Assembly (NCBI RefSeq): GCF_019578655.1
Contig: NC_063265.1
Coordinates: forward strand, 13,488,501 to 13,552,500
Reading direction: 5' to 3'
Length of the DNA stretch: 64,000 nucleotides
DNA from: Ricinus communis
Taxonomy: Eukaryota > Streptophyta > Magnoliopsida > Malpighiales > Euphorbiaceae
Shown: positions 36,770 to 48,730 of the stretch, one piece after another
Layout: every line of letters starts with the position of its first letter
How positions within the stretch are numbered: the first letter of the stretch is position 1
Notes under the pieces: model-generated
The model's database searches: none
What the model saw: the letters and a program-made list of their open reading frames with translations, nothing else
What the model was told of the DNA's origin: nothing
Made by a program: the position numbers and the translations under genes

Positions 36770-39075
36770 TGTAACACCCCCATTACATGCTAACCAATAG
36801 ACATTAGCCAGAAAACATACAAGCATCGTAGACTATATACTACATGTAGATAGGTCAATATGCAGATTGTTAAGAATCAAGACACAAGGTTATTAACATA
36901 CAAACATATAATTATACTTAAACATCATTTAACAAGTATTCAAAACATCTTCTTATGCCTTACAAGGCACACTTCTATATACATCACATAACTGCATACA
37001 AAATGCATCAGGAGGAGACTCTACAAACCGGCCCAACTCGACAGAATCGCTAAAAGCTAGACTTGGATACAACCAACGGATGCACTACTATTTACAAACC
37101 TGAAAAGAAAAATTTCGGAGAGGGGTGAGCCTCTAGCTCAGTAAATAAATAATCAATATAATCTATATCACATACACTTAATACAATTTTCACCCAATCA
37201 CATAACTTACCATGATTCATAATTTAGGTATAAATTCATACCATTCTACTCAATTTAGTACAACCATCATAGAAGAAATACAATTCAACAATTATGGTTA
37301 GTTCTCACGGCTTGTGGATCCCCTTTAATGTGTTGCTCCGCCTCATCCTCACCCATCGCACACGTAAGCTGCTCCGCCTCATCCTCACATTATACACTTG
37401 TATAGCCTCTCTAGGCTTTAGCCTCCCAAGGCTTTATATATATATATATATATATTTATTTTTTCACAGGGGAATCCACCATTCACATGCACATATACAC
37501 TTAACATCACAATTCAATCATTTCACTTATATCATATTCAAGCAATAATAATTGTATCATTTCCATCTCATTCATTCAAACACAACACAATATTAAGCAA
37601 ACACAACCATTCGTAGAACATTTGATTAAATATATGGATATAGCAAATATTAACTATTTACTTACTCAAAATACACTTATTCCTTCGGTATATAAGAACC
37701 TCCTTTCTCCACAACTTCCTTTCCAGGCCTTTGAGTACCTGTTAACACATTCATCAATTCACATTTCATGCATATTCCAAATATTCATGTAAATGCTAGT
37801 TCTAATGCATTACAAGATTATCCCCTTTGTAATTCATAGGTCTAACTCTTCCTCTAAGACTCTCAATTACTATTGTAATATCATATAAACAATTTCCATC
37901 TAGTTATATACCAATCTAACTCAAATTAACATGAAATAAATTGCATAAAACTAATCTCCAACATCTCTGTTTTCTAGACAGAATTTAGTACCAAAGTGTA
38001 TTTATTTCTGGGAAAAATTGGCTCAATACAAAAATCTCGTATTAAATAAACATATACGCTTATACGTCTAGTTTCATCTCCAAGAAGAATTACTCAATTC
38101 TGACTTCTATAGATTTAATTATTCTCAAATTACTGAGCAATGGTCATACAGCTAGTTGTACCCGAGCAGCAATCTGTTTGCTCAATTTAAGCAACCAAAA
38201 AGGCAAAAATAGCGAAATCACAAAACTACAAAGTTATAGAGGACTTTTCAAAATTTCTATAGACACCAATTAAGCTTAATTTGGACTTATATAACCCATG
38301 TTATGCCCAAAATACAGAACATTAAGGTTGCTGGAATTTCGACAGTTTTCTATCTTGACATACTTAAACTTAAATCAAGCATAATCTCTATGCAATCATT
38401 CAATAGTCTACTAATTCATGATAATCAAACCTTTAATTAATCAATGAAAGCATCAATTGAAGTTTTTTCAATTTGTAATCAAGAACCCTAATGACAAATT
38501 AATAATACTCAAGTAACAACTCACCAATTTCAGCTTTTGGGTTGCTAATATGCTTAAATCCTTTAGCTTTAGCTTGGCTCCTTCAATAGTTGGTAAAATT
38601 CTATCTTAATCTTAAGTTTTTCTAGGTATTCCACTCCTCTCTCTTGTTCCAAATTTTGAGTTTTTGGCCATGTACGAATTTTAGAGAAATGAAGAGGTAA
38701 AATGAGCTTGCTCATGGTTCCAATTTCCAAGATTCATCTCTCAATGCCACCACCTACTTAACTAGTTTTATCATCCTAAATTAATTCTTACTAACCATAT
38801 ATAGGTACTAACTTTTAATTGTATATTTTAAGTCCAATCTATTTACCCAACCTTCAGCTATTGGTTCAATTAAGTCTTAAGGCTTAATACACATAACCCA
38901 AATACTTAATCAACTTATCTAAATTAATAATCTAATATCATGCTTCTTATTCTCTACTTATAATTAATATATATCTGTTCCCATAAAATAAAAATATTAT
39001 TAATATACCATCATATGCCCAATGATTAAATGTAAATGCACATAACATATATGATAAGAAAATGCAGGCGTTACA
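36770..39075 (-). repeat. Full 3' LTR of the gypsy element
   Basis: Begins (minus strand) TGTAACGCCTGCATT at 39075 and ends GGGGTGTTACA at 36770. It directly follows the polypurine tract. It contains a TA microsatellite (37435-37455) and a short direct repeat GCTCCGCCTCATCCTCAC near 37337 and 37371. No coding capacity. Confidence 0.9.
37435..37455. repeat. (TA)n microsatellite inside the LTR
   Basis: About ten TA units within the 3' LTR. Confidence 0.9.
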
Positions 39076-39095
39076 ACTCTCCCTTCCTTAAGAAA
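39076..39095 (-). other. Polypurine tract of the gypsy element
   Basis: On the minus strand a purine-rich run (AAGGAAGGGAGAGT) sits immediately before the 3' LTR. This is where plus-strand DNA synthesis is primed in LTR retroelements. Confidence 0.8.
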
Positions 39096-39109
39096 TTTCG
39101 TCCCCAAAA

Positions 39110-42100
39110 TTTTAACAACTCACCAACATTACAATGGAATAGATACGGATACTTCTGTCTCATATGCTCTTCCACTTCCCAAGTTGCTTCTCTTGGTGAA
39201 TGATGACTCTACTTAATTTTAACCATAGGAATGTCTTTATTTCTCAATTTCTTAACCCTTCGATCAAGAATTTCTATCGGTTCTTCCACATATGTCAACT
39301 TTTCTGTGATTTCTATCTCTGGCTCTAGAATGATATGACTAGGATCTGATCTATATCGCCTCAACATAGAAACGTGAGAAACATCATGAATAGAAAATAA
39401 CTCTCTAGGTAATGCTAACCTATAAGCCAATGGTCCAACTCTTTCAATAATTTCATAAGGTCCTACATACCTCGAACTCAATTTCCCTTGTTTACCAAAC
39501 CTTAATATTCCTTTCCACGGTGATACCCACAAGAAAACTTTATCACCCACAATATATTCCATTTCCCTTCGATGCAAATCAGCATAACTCTTTTGTCTGT
39601 CATGTGCTACTTTCAAATTCTTTTTAACTATCTCTATTTTATCCACTGTTTCTTGTACCAATTCTGGACCTTCAAGCTGTCTTAAACCTTCCACATCCCA
39701 GCATACTGGACTTCTACATTTCCTCCCATACAAAGCTTCATATGGAGCCATACCGATACTAGAATGAAAACTGTTGTTATACGCAAATTCCATCTGTGGT
39801 ATGTAATCATCCCAGTTACCCTTGAACTCAAGTGTGCAAGCCCTCATCATATCTTCTAATGTCTAAATAGTTCTTTCTGATTGCCCATCTGTTTGAGGAT
39901 GAAAAGCTATACTGAAATGAAGCTTAGTACCATATGCTTTCTGCAAACTCTCCCAGAAACGAGAAGTAAATCTGGGATCCCTATCTGATACAATAGATAT
40001 AGGCACACCATGCAATCTAACAATCTCAGAAATATACAATTCAACAAGTTTATCAAGTGAATCTGTTTGCTTCACAGGTAAGAAATGAGCACATTTAGTA
40101 AGTCGATCAACAATTACCCAAATAGCATCATGCTTGTTAAATGTACGCGGCAATCCCATAACAAAATCCATAGTAATCTTATCCCACTTCCACATAGGTA
40201 TAGATAAAGAATGAAGTTTACCTGCAGGTGCCTGATGCTCTCCTTTCACTTGTTGATATGACAAACACTTACTCACAAATTCTGCCACATCCTTCTTCAT
40301 TGTCGGCCACCAATAATAAGGCTTCAAATTTTTGTACATTTTGGTACTTCCAAGATGCATTGCATAAGGTGCATAGTGCGCTTCATGCATGATTTCCTTT
40401 CTCAGATCCCCTACATCAGGTACACATACACAATTTCTATTTAATAACACACCATCATCTTTCAACACAAATTGTGTATTCTTTCCTTCTTGTACTCTAC
40501 CCTTCATCCTTTGCAAATAAGAATCTTCACACTGTGCATCTTTAATTTTATCTCCAATCAAAGGCTTTACTTGTAATGTGGCTAATAGATCATTGTTATA
40601 AACATAAAACTTCACATCCATAGCTCTAAGTGCAAATAAATATTCCACATTGTAACAAATCATACTTGAAAAATTTTCCACTGACTTCCTACTTAAAGCA
40701 TCAGCAACAACATTTGCTTTTCCAGGATGATAATCAATAGTGCACTCATAATCCTTCAGAAGCTTAATCCATCTTCGTTGTCTCAGATTCAACTCTTTTT
40801 GCGTAGGGATATATTTCAAACTCTTATGATCAGTAAATATTTAAAATGTCTCCTCATATAAATAATATCGCCATATCTTTAATGCATGTACAATAACTGC
40901 TAATTCAAGATCATGCATAGGATAATTCAGCTCATGAGGTTGTAATTGTCTTGAAGCATAAGCTATAACCTTCCCATGCTGCATTAAGACACATCCAAGT
41001 CCTTGCCTAGAAGCATCAGTATATATAACATAACCTCCATTTTCATATGGCAATGCGAGTATCGGTGTAGTAGTAAGCCTTTTCTTCAACTCTTGAAAAT
41101 TTTGATCACACAACTCAGTCCACTGGAATGGCACATTCTTCTTTAACAAAGCTGTGAGAGGCTTAGCAATAACTGAAAAATCTTTTACAAATCTTCTATA
41201 ATAACCAGCTAACCCAAGAAAACTTCGAACATCAGAAACATTTCTAGGCGGTTCCCATTCAATAATTGCTTTAATCTTTGATGAATCTGGTTGCACTCCA
41301 TGTTTAGAAATAATATGCCCTAAGAATGCAATTTCCTCCATCCAAAACTCGCATTTGTTGAATTTTGCATACAACTGTTTTTCCCTCAAAATCTGTAAAA
41401 CAATTCTCAAGTGTTGTTCATGCTCTTCTAGGCTTCTAGAGTAAATCAGAATATCATCAATGAACACAATAACAAAGTGATCTAAATATGGTTGGAAATT
41501 CTTGTTCATCACTGACATAAAAGCAGCATGAGCATTTGTTAACCCAAATGGCATCACAATAAATTCATAATGTCCATACCTTGTTCTGAATGCTGTCTTG
41601 GCAATAGATTTCTCTTCAACCCGGAGTTGCCAATAACCTGATCTTAAATCAATTTTAGAGAACACAGTTGCACCTTTTAACTGATCAAGCAAATCATCAA
41701 TTCTCGGCAATGGATATTTATTCTTCACTGTAATCCTATTCAATTGCCTATAATCAATACATAATCGCATACTACCATCCTTTTCTTCACAAATGTAATC
41801 GGGTGCTCCCCAAGGTGAAGTACTTGGCCTGATGAAACCTTTATCAAGTAACTCTTCTAATTGCTTCTTTAATTCTTTCAATTCCAATGGAGCCATTCTG
41901 TATGGTGCAATAGAAATAGGTGTCGTGCCAGGGATGATATCAATCTCAAAATCAACCTCTCGATTTGGTGGCAAACCAGGCAAATCATCTAAGAATATGT
42001 TAGGAAATTCTCTGACCACTGGAATGTCTAATACCCCTGGTCTGACCTTAATAGTATCTACAAAACTAATTAGATATGCTTCACATCCATTTTTAACTAA

Positions 42101-42660
42101 CTGACATGCAGTCACTGCTGAAATCAAATAATTAGGAATTGTCTTCCTTTCACCCACCATTACTATTTTCATTTCTCCATGTATTTCCATAGCCACTTCC
42201 TTCGTTTTACAATCAACAATAGCATGATTTCTTGACAACCAATCCATCCCCAAAATAACATCAAACTCTCTAAGATTAATAACAACCAAATCTGCATGTA
42301 ATTTGACACTATCTACTACTACAGGACATGATCTCATTATCGTATTTACTGTGATAATACCCCCAGCAGGCATAGATACATATATATCATAACCTAATGC
42401 CTCTATATTAGCATGAACATGCGATGTAAAATCATGTGATATGAATGAACATGTGGATCTAGGATCAATAAGAACATGTGCATCAGAATCATGAATAGAA
42501 AGTATACCAGTAACAATTTTAGGTGCTACAAATGCTTCATTTCTAGTAGTAGTAAATACTCTAGCTTGTGCTTGTGGTTGACCAATCTTTTCTGATGGTG
42601 TTGCTGAAATAGGTAAACCTCCTGCCCCTCTTCCTCCCCGCCTACCGAACCAACTAGAAT
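39110..42660 (-). pseudogene. Gypsy pol: protease, RT, RNase H, integrase, chromodomain-like tail
   Basis: From 42660 to about 39110 one minus-strand frame is open except for three point stops (at about 40836, 39861 and 39206). Protease near 42446 reads [10 protein letters not shown] where the family has a Gly after Asp-Pro, so the active loop is altered. RT has [17 protein letters not shown] and the catalytic VFIDDILIY. RNase H starts at [10 protein letters not shown]. Integrase shows the HHCC zone, [25 protein letters not shown] and HPQTDGQSE. After it comes SSRYVGPYEII and the SIHDVSHVSMLRRY block. The last segment, beyond the final stop, continues SHHSPREATWEVEEHM, typical of a chromodomain tail. 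This combination fits the Tekay/Del chromovirus lineage. Confidence 0.9.
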
Positions 42661-43662
42661 ATTTTCACCAACACTACTCTGACCCATTGTATAAGATTCT
42701 CCAGCATTATTTCTTCTCATAGGACAATCTCTAGAATAATGTCCTGGCCTACTACAAGTGAAACATACTACTGGTCTAGGTCCCCAACATTCTACAGTAT
42801 GTCTCCTGTTGCACGTAGGACAAACAGGAGCAAACCCTCTACTGGTCGAAACTTATCCTCCCTCAAGTCTGGATGAATTGTATCCACCTCTACTATAAGG
42901 TACTGTGGAGGATCTACTAGACTGACCACCAAACCCTCGTCCACGATAACTACTCCTCGGTGAATTAGAGCCTCTGAACGAAGAAATACTAGTCTGTCTT
43001 GGAGGATTACTATAAGTACCAATGATCTTCTTCTTTTTAGCTTCCATAGTATTCCTTTCAAATGATGTTTCTTCAACTCTCAAAGCAGCTTCAATTGAGG
43101 CATTGTAATTCTGAGGTTTCACTGCCATTTTCTCACGAATGTCAAGCCTCAAACCCATCTCAAATTTCTTCCTTTTCAGTTCTTCAGTGGATATTTCTTC
43201 TGGTGCATACTTAGATAATCTCACAATTTGAACTTCATACTCTGCAACTGACATATCATTATGCTTCAACTGAAGAAATTCAAGCTTCTTTCTGTCTCTA
43301 TAAATTTCTGGAGTATACTTCTCAGCAAATTCTCTCAAGAAATCATTCCAAGTCAAAGTCATTGGTCGATTTTTGCTTCTTAAAACTGTTTCTCACCAAT
43401 CAAGTGCATCTTTTTCTATTAAAGACACTACATATAGAAGCCTTTATTCTGATGTGCAATTAAATTTGTCCAACACTCTTTCCGTATTTCGTAACCATTC
43501 CTCAGCCTCAGCAGGATCAGTAGTACCCTGAAAAATATTAGCACCTTGTTTCCTAACCCTTTCATAATTTTTATCTATCATAGCCTCTTGTTGTTGAGTC
43601 TGAGGCGCCGGTGCTTGTTGTCGAGCTACCCGTTGCATTAGAAAATCCATAAACTGTTCCAT
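42661..43662 (-). pseudogene. Gypsy gag with CCHC zinc knuckle
   Basis: One frame from the ATG at 43662 covers a Gln-rich N-terminus, the retrotransposon gag fold (LTWNDFLREFAEKY, about 43350) and a Ser/Arg/Gly-rich nucleic-acid-binding tail. A complete CCHC knuckle (CFTCSRPGHYSRDC, about 42766-42725) follows. Point stops occur at about 43443, 43381 (a Trp codon turned TGA) and 42851. A frameshift near 42650 separates it from pol. Confidence 0.85.
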
Positions 43663-43878
43663 AACATTTGATTAAATATATGGATATAGCAAATATTAAC
43701 TATTTACTTACTCAAAATACACTTATTCCTTCAGCATATAAGAACCTCCTTTCTCCACAACTTCCTCTCCAGGCCTTTGAGTACCATAAAATAAAAATAT
43801 TATTAATATACCATCATATTCCCAATGATTAAATGTAAATGCACATAACATGCATGATAAGAAAATGCAGGCATTACA
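43663..43878 (-). repeat. Remnant 5' LTR of the gypsy element (216 bp)
   Basis: Two blocks match the full LTR: 43786-43878 to 38983-39075 and 43663-43785 to 37617-37739. The junction lies at a 2-base microhomology (CC), so a 1.24-kb internal piece was deleted. The outer end stops at the gag ATG (43662), so the remaining LTR, the primer-binding site and the leader are also gone. I count 7 mismatches in 216 aligned bases (about 3%). Confidence 0.88.
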
Positions 43879-43883
43879 TTGAG

Positions 43884-45133
43884 CATACATAAAATCCCTA
43901 TCATGGAAATATTTAGCTTTGATAATTATAGAAGCCAAGTTATTTGAGTTGGATATTAAGTTCCAACCTTGTTTCCTAAGCATTGCAGGATTAAATTAAT
44001 GTAAATTCCTAAACCCTATCCCACCTTTCTCCTTCCTTTCACACAATAACTCCCATCGCAGCTAATTTATCCGCCTACCACCTCCATTCTTCATAGTGCA
44101 CCAAAATGAATTCCTTATTGTCTCCAATTCCTCACATAAAGACATGAAGATTAGGAAAGAACTCATGCAAAAAGATGGAAGAGATTGAGCCACTAATTTG
44201 ATAAGTATCTCCCTTCCAGCCTGCGAGAGCATCTTAGTTTGCCAACCTGTGATCTTCTTCCACAGTCTGTCCTTTAATAACCAAAAACAGATGTTTTGTT
44301 CTTCCCAATTAGCGAAGGAAGACCCAAATAGCAACATGTATGCAAAGGAGCAAATACACCCAAAATACCATAAATAAAATCTCTAGTATAAGAGTTAATA
44401 TTACTACTAAAGAAAATACTAGACTTCTAAAAATTAACTGCTTGTCCAGATGCCACCTCATAATTAGAAAGAATCTTTTGCATATTAGAGCACTTTGCAG
44501 CTATAGCATCAAAAAAGAAAAAATTATCATCTGCGAAAAGTAAGTGAGACACCCCAAGAGCATTCTTGCTTATCCGACAACCGTATATCTCGCCCTTACT
44601 CTTAGCATTCTTCATCATTGTCGGCAGACCTTCCATATAGATAATAAACAGATAGGGAGATAAAGGATCTTCTTGTCTCAAGACCCTCCTAGGGGAAATA
44701 GGACCAACAGATTGCCCATTTATCTTTACAGAATAACTGACTGAAGTCACATAAAGCATAATCCAAGTAATGAACTTATTATGAGAACCCATATGCACAA
44801 GCATAGCTTTCAAATAATTCTAACTAATCTTACCACATGCTTTACTTATGTCAATTTTTAAAACACAATGACCCTTATTACCCCTAGCTTTCCTCTTCAT
44901 ATAATGGATAATCTCAAAAGCACTAAGAACATTATCAACAATAGACTCCCAGGTGAAAAAGCAGACTGAGCCTCGAAAATCAACTTGGGAAGAAGTAACT
45001 TTAGACGACTAGCTAAGACCTTAACAACAATCTTGTACACAACATTGCATAATGCTATGGGTCGGAGATCCTTCATAGACGAAGGGCTATCACATTTAAG
45101 AATCAGTATAAGATTCATATAATTTAGAGACAA
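43884..45133 (-). pseudogene. LINE reverse transcriptase, degenerate
   Basis: Blocks on the minus strand: LRPIALCNVVYKIVVKVLA (about 45070), DPLSPYLFIIYMEGL (about 44670), the catalytic LLFADDNFFF (about 44520) with both aspartates kept, and the downstream LSQAGREILIKLVAQSLP (about 44220). Frame changes occur between 45133 and 44813 and near 44400. It runs into the gypsy insertion at 43883 and resumes at 36764. Confidence 0.85.
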
Positions 45134-45771
45134 AGGGAGAGTAGTAGCATTAAGCTAAGATGTACAAGCAAGTAAATATATCAGTATCAATATGCGACCA
45201 AAATCTCTAGTAAAATTCTAGATTAAATTCATCTAGCCCTGGCAACTTGTCGGGGTGCATTTGGGTTATAGCTCTCTGAAATTCTTCTATATGAAATGGT
45301 GCAATTAAAGCCAAATTATTAACATGAAAAACCAAACGTTGGATAAAGGACAAGCCAGGACATTGCCATTAGGCATTCGACGCAAAGAGAGATGTAAAGT
45401 AATTCTTCACAATGTTGGCCAGTCCAGGAGCATCACTAACCCATTCCCCACTATCATCCCGAAGCTTCTCGAGGACATGGAATGGAAATATTTAGAGTTA
45501 CTATCCCCACCCTGAAGCCAAAAATATTTCCCCCTTTAACGCTAGAAATCCTCCTCTTGAGCCAATAGTAAGTCCAATTAGTTCTTAAGATGGTATACTT
45601 ACTCAAGGTCATTCAGGTTATAGGATAAGCAAAGGTGATTAATATGCTTTGTACACTCAAAAGTACCAGTCTTGAATTTCTTAGCAATGTCACTGCCCCA
45701 ACGCCCAAGAGTAGTAGCACATTTAGCCTATCTATCAACAAGAGGATAAGACGTGGATGAAGTCCAAATAT

Positions 45772-46483
45772 TCATGACAATAGAATTAATATCAGGTTCA
45801 CGAACCAACTATTCTCGAACTTAAAAGATCGAAACCTCCTAGTGAACACCTGCTTGTCCACGGCAAGCTCGATGGGGATATGATCCGATATGGTAGCTAA
45901 AAGGTTTGACAACTTGGCATTTTGAAATAAACTGACCCAGCTTGCTGAGCCCATACATTTGTCTAACCTTTCTTCAATACTACCAACTGTTCCCACCCCT
46001 TTATCCGTTGAGAAGCCAAGAAAGAGGTAGACTAACACCTCTTTTATCCTCAACATTCAACAGTTCATTAAAATCACCCATGAGACACCACAGTAATGTC
46101 GAGATAGACTGGAGATGACAAATAAAAGTCCATGTTGCCCGTCTTCTCTTTCTTTCTGGATAACCATAGTAACCAGTAAAGCACCATCGTGCAACACTTC
46201 CAACTCCGACTTCAACATCAATATGATTGGTAGAGTAACCAAAAATTTTATATTCATCAGCTTTCATCCATAATATAGTCAGACCCTCTCCTCTACCCAT
46301 ACGGTCTACCGAGAAAGCTCCTTGTAAAGCAAACTTTACTCGCAATAACTCGATTTTAGCCCAGTGAACTAACATTTTTATAAGAAAAACCAATTTTAGC
46401 TGACGGGATGCGATTAACTCACCCAAGGACCGGATTGCAGGAGCGTTGCCAAGCCCTCGGCAGTTCCAACTTATGATAATCAT
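45772..46483 (-). pseudogene. LINE endonuclease (APE-like), degenerate
   Basis: Starts MIIISWNCRGLGNAPAIRSL, the usual N-terminus of plant L1 endonucleases. Later blocks are GRGEGLTILW, TGYYGYPERKRR and CLMGDFNELL. The usual FLxET motif reads FLIKM, so the metal-binding Glu is lost. A frameshift near 46030 separates the catalytic core from the SDHIPIELA segment at about 45870. From 45134 to 45771 the linker to the RT is decayed. Confidence 0.8.
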
Positions 46484-46979
46484 TTCTCCCAGCAGGCCTG
46501 TCCTGCAGGTCCCGCTGATCTAACTTGAATAAATGGTAAAAAAACAGTCATAGAAATGTCATGGTGATAGCCTTCTTTCCCTACATCCTTCCCATGCACA
46601 AGGTCAATTTGCATCTTATCATTTTAGGCCTGAGAAGCCCTATTCTTCTTCATTTCCTCCAAAATCTCGAGCCCAACATCTTCATAGCCGATTAAGTTAT
46701 TACCTTATTATCCCAAAATAGGAGGATTAGTCGGCTTAGTACTGGCTAAAGGCATCATAACTACTCTTGATTCAATAGCCTTATTTTAAGGCACATTAGT
46801 GATTAAGTCAATCTTAATCATTACCATATGATTGTTCTTTTCCTGAAAATCAGGGCCCAATCTCTCATCTTCCCTTTCTAACATTCTTGAATCACGAGAT
46901 ACTTCCATACCAGACATATTTTCCTTACCCAGAAAATTTGAATCAGCATTATCCTTCAATCACCTTTCTCCATCGTAGG

Positions 46980-47761
46980 CGGCTGACCTTTTCAATGGTG
47001 CATGAAGCCATAAACCCTAGCCTTTCACTATCTCGCCCTAATGTATATTGAATATCTTCTCACAAAACCGATCAGAATGGCCTAGCAAACCACATATAAA
47101 ATAAAAAGTACTTAACCTTTCATATTGGAAAGAGATGATCGACCAAGTACCATGTGTTTATCGTATCTTCTTCTTCCGCTTCAATGGAACTCGAACATCT
47201 ACTAGCACTCAGATCCGCATAATGGTCCTCCACACGCCAACATTATTATTTGCATCATACTCCATAAAAGACCCGATGAAGTCTCCTACTTGCTTCCCAA
47301 CAAATTCAGACATACAACCCACCGGTAATTCATGAATTTTTCACATGAAATAAGGAGACTGATGTAGGAAGCTTTCCCTGTTTCAGCTAATGAAGTACTA
47401 AGAGATGACCATCAAAGGTCCAAGGACCTCTATCAAGGACACATTGCATATCAATAACATGAAAGAACTGAAAGAGAAAACGTTGTGGATTAAGCTCTTT
47501 TATACACACTCCTTTCCCCGGCCTCCATAGACTCGTCAACCGGTGCTTCATGGCAAGGAAATTGACATTCCTATCAGTCAAAAATCTCCCTACCGGGTAG
47601 AATTCAAGATTATTGATAGAAACATTTTCCACTGGTGTATCAAGGATGAGTTCTTCCTCTTCTTCATCAAAAACAGATAGTTTATCCATCCTACGTTCCA
47701 TAGATGGATCACAAGTCACAGTTCTAAACTCACAAGAAAACAAAAGCACAACTCTTGACAA
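46980..47761 (-). pseudogene. LINE ORF1 (DUF4283-type) with altered zinc knuckle
   Basis: The block 47761-47387 has an acidic N-terminus followed by LEFYPVGRFLTDRNVNF and FHVIDMQCVLDRGPWTFD, as in plant LINE ORF1 proteins with a DUF4283 domain. A zinc knuckle near 47095-47050 reads YFICGLLGHSDRFC, where the first of the usual Cys residues has become Tyr. Stops and shifts lie between these parts. Confidence 0.7.
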
Positions 47762-47807
47762 GGAAAGATAGACAAAAACTCTCGAAAAAGAGAGACATTA
47801 GATGTTT

Positions 47808-48055
47808 GCTTCTTCTTCTTCTCTTTTCATTCTTCAAATACTATAAAAAGTTCTTAGGTATTATTAAACAAGCATATTTATAACTTTTTATTTAATACAA
47901 AGAATAATCTTAAAATTTTATAAAATAAAATAAAATATCAAATAATTTTTAATTAATTATTACTCTATATTTAAATATTTTTTAAATTATTCTCTACAAA
48001 AATAACACTATTTAAAATAAAAGGCATTAGGAAGATACACCACTAATTTGTCTTA
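47808..48055. other. AT-rich spacer between LINE and pararetrovirus
   Basis: About 250 bp of AT-rich DNA with no coding signal. The border with the viral segment on its right is set by the change in composition near 48056 and is approximate. Confidence 0.4.
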
Positions 48056-48388
48056 AATTTTCGTACAAAATTAAACTAATGAAGTGCTAAGGGACCACAG
48101 CCGAGAGCTGTTCATTCTATAATCCTCATGATGTAAACTCAAGGTAGAGAGTATCCTCAAGCTAAGACCACAAAGAGGCACCTCGCCATGGGGGTCTTTC
48201 TGCTCTTTTGGCCCTCGATAACCGAGTTATCCCTTTTGGATCATAGAAGAAACAGATCGTAGCAACAATTAGTTCATTGCCAATGGATCGAGAAGAAGAG
48301 TAAGAAGAGGTTTAGAAAGCCATAAGAGAGAGTATGATTGACATAGATGAAAGGAAAACTTGCTTAAGATTTATTACCACAGACTTCT

Positions 48389-48481
48389 CCTTATATAGAG
48401 TGGAGAGTCGGTACAATCATTTAAAAGTTAGTGGATATCCCACTAATACTTACAAACAAAAGTTAGTGGATATTCCACTAA
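48389..48481 (-). promoter_or_regulatory. Probable pararetroviral promoter: TATA box and paired palindromes
   Basis: On the minus strand CTCTATATAAGG (48400-48389) is a strong TATA box of the type seen in pararetroviral promoters. Just upstream of it lie two 19-bp near-identical palindromes, TTAGTGGATATTCCACTAA (48463-48481) and a variant at 48428-48446, their starts 35 bp apart. The 46-bp tandem repeats lie another 110 bp upstream. Placement after the polyprotein stop fits the viral intergenic region. Confidence 0.6.
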
Positions 48482-48594
48482 AGCTACTAAGGCTAACAAA
48501 CAATAATACACCACAACTATAGCGGCCTAAGGTGGCCTACCACTATCACCCATAATACACTCCACTTACTGAGTGGATAATAATTCATAATAAA

Positions 48595-48730
48595 GACAAA
48601 CACAATAATACAGAAGAGTGGCCGACAGTTGTATGTGAAAGATAAACACAATAATACAGAAGAGTGGCTGACAGTTGTATGTGAAAGATAAACACAATAA
48701 TACAGAAGAGTGGCCGACAGTTGCATGTGA
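48595..48730 (-). repeat. Three 46-bp tandem repeats after the viral polyprotein
   Basis: Units start at 48595, 48641 and 48687 (the third slightly short) and differ by only a few bases. They begin right after the polyprotein stop at 48731 (minus-strand order) and precede the palindromes and TATA box. Tandem repeats in this position could act as enhancers; that role is inferred. Confidence 0.85.

Larger units (their letters stand above)
36770..43878 (-). mobile_element. Ty3/gypsy chromovirus (Tekay/Del-like) nested in the LINE
   Basis: A 7,109-bp element with TG...CA ends and a 5-bp target duplication TTGAG (36765-36769 and 43879-43883). It is oriented right to left. Order: truncated 5' LTR, gag, protease, reverse transcriptase, RNase H, integrase, chromodomain-like tail, polypurine tract, full 3' LTR. 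Removing it and one TTGAG joins the LINE frame (...FMYAQ to LGNNPSF...), which proves the nesting. Gag and pol each stay in one frame broken only by point stops, with one frameshift between them. The 3' LTR is 2,306 bp and the 5' LTR only 216 bp, so the copy lacks its promoter and primer-binding site and is immobile. Confidence 0.92.
34955..47807 (-). mobile_element. LINE (non-LTR retrotransposon), split by a later gypsy insertion
   Basis: The element reads right to left: ORF1 with zinc knuckle, endonuclease, reverse transcriptase, zf-RVT region and RNase H. A 10-bp direct repeat, ATTAGATGTT, flanks it at 34955-34964 and 47798-47807 and is the probable target duplication. The 3' end (left) has a short A7 tail on the minus strand (34966-34972) just after AATAAA (34986-34991). 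Subtracting the nested gypsy element and its 5-bp duplication leaves about 5.7 kb, a normal full length for plant L1-type LINEs. All frames are broken by stops and shifts, so it cannot move by itself. The order of domains and the RNase H tail fit plant L1 lineages. Confidence 0.85.

Noticed and set aside
48370..48375. AATAAA on the minus strand as the viral poly-A signal
   Set aside because: It lies only about 15-20 bp after the TATA box, before the likely start site, so it would not be in the transcript.
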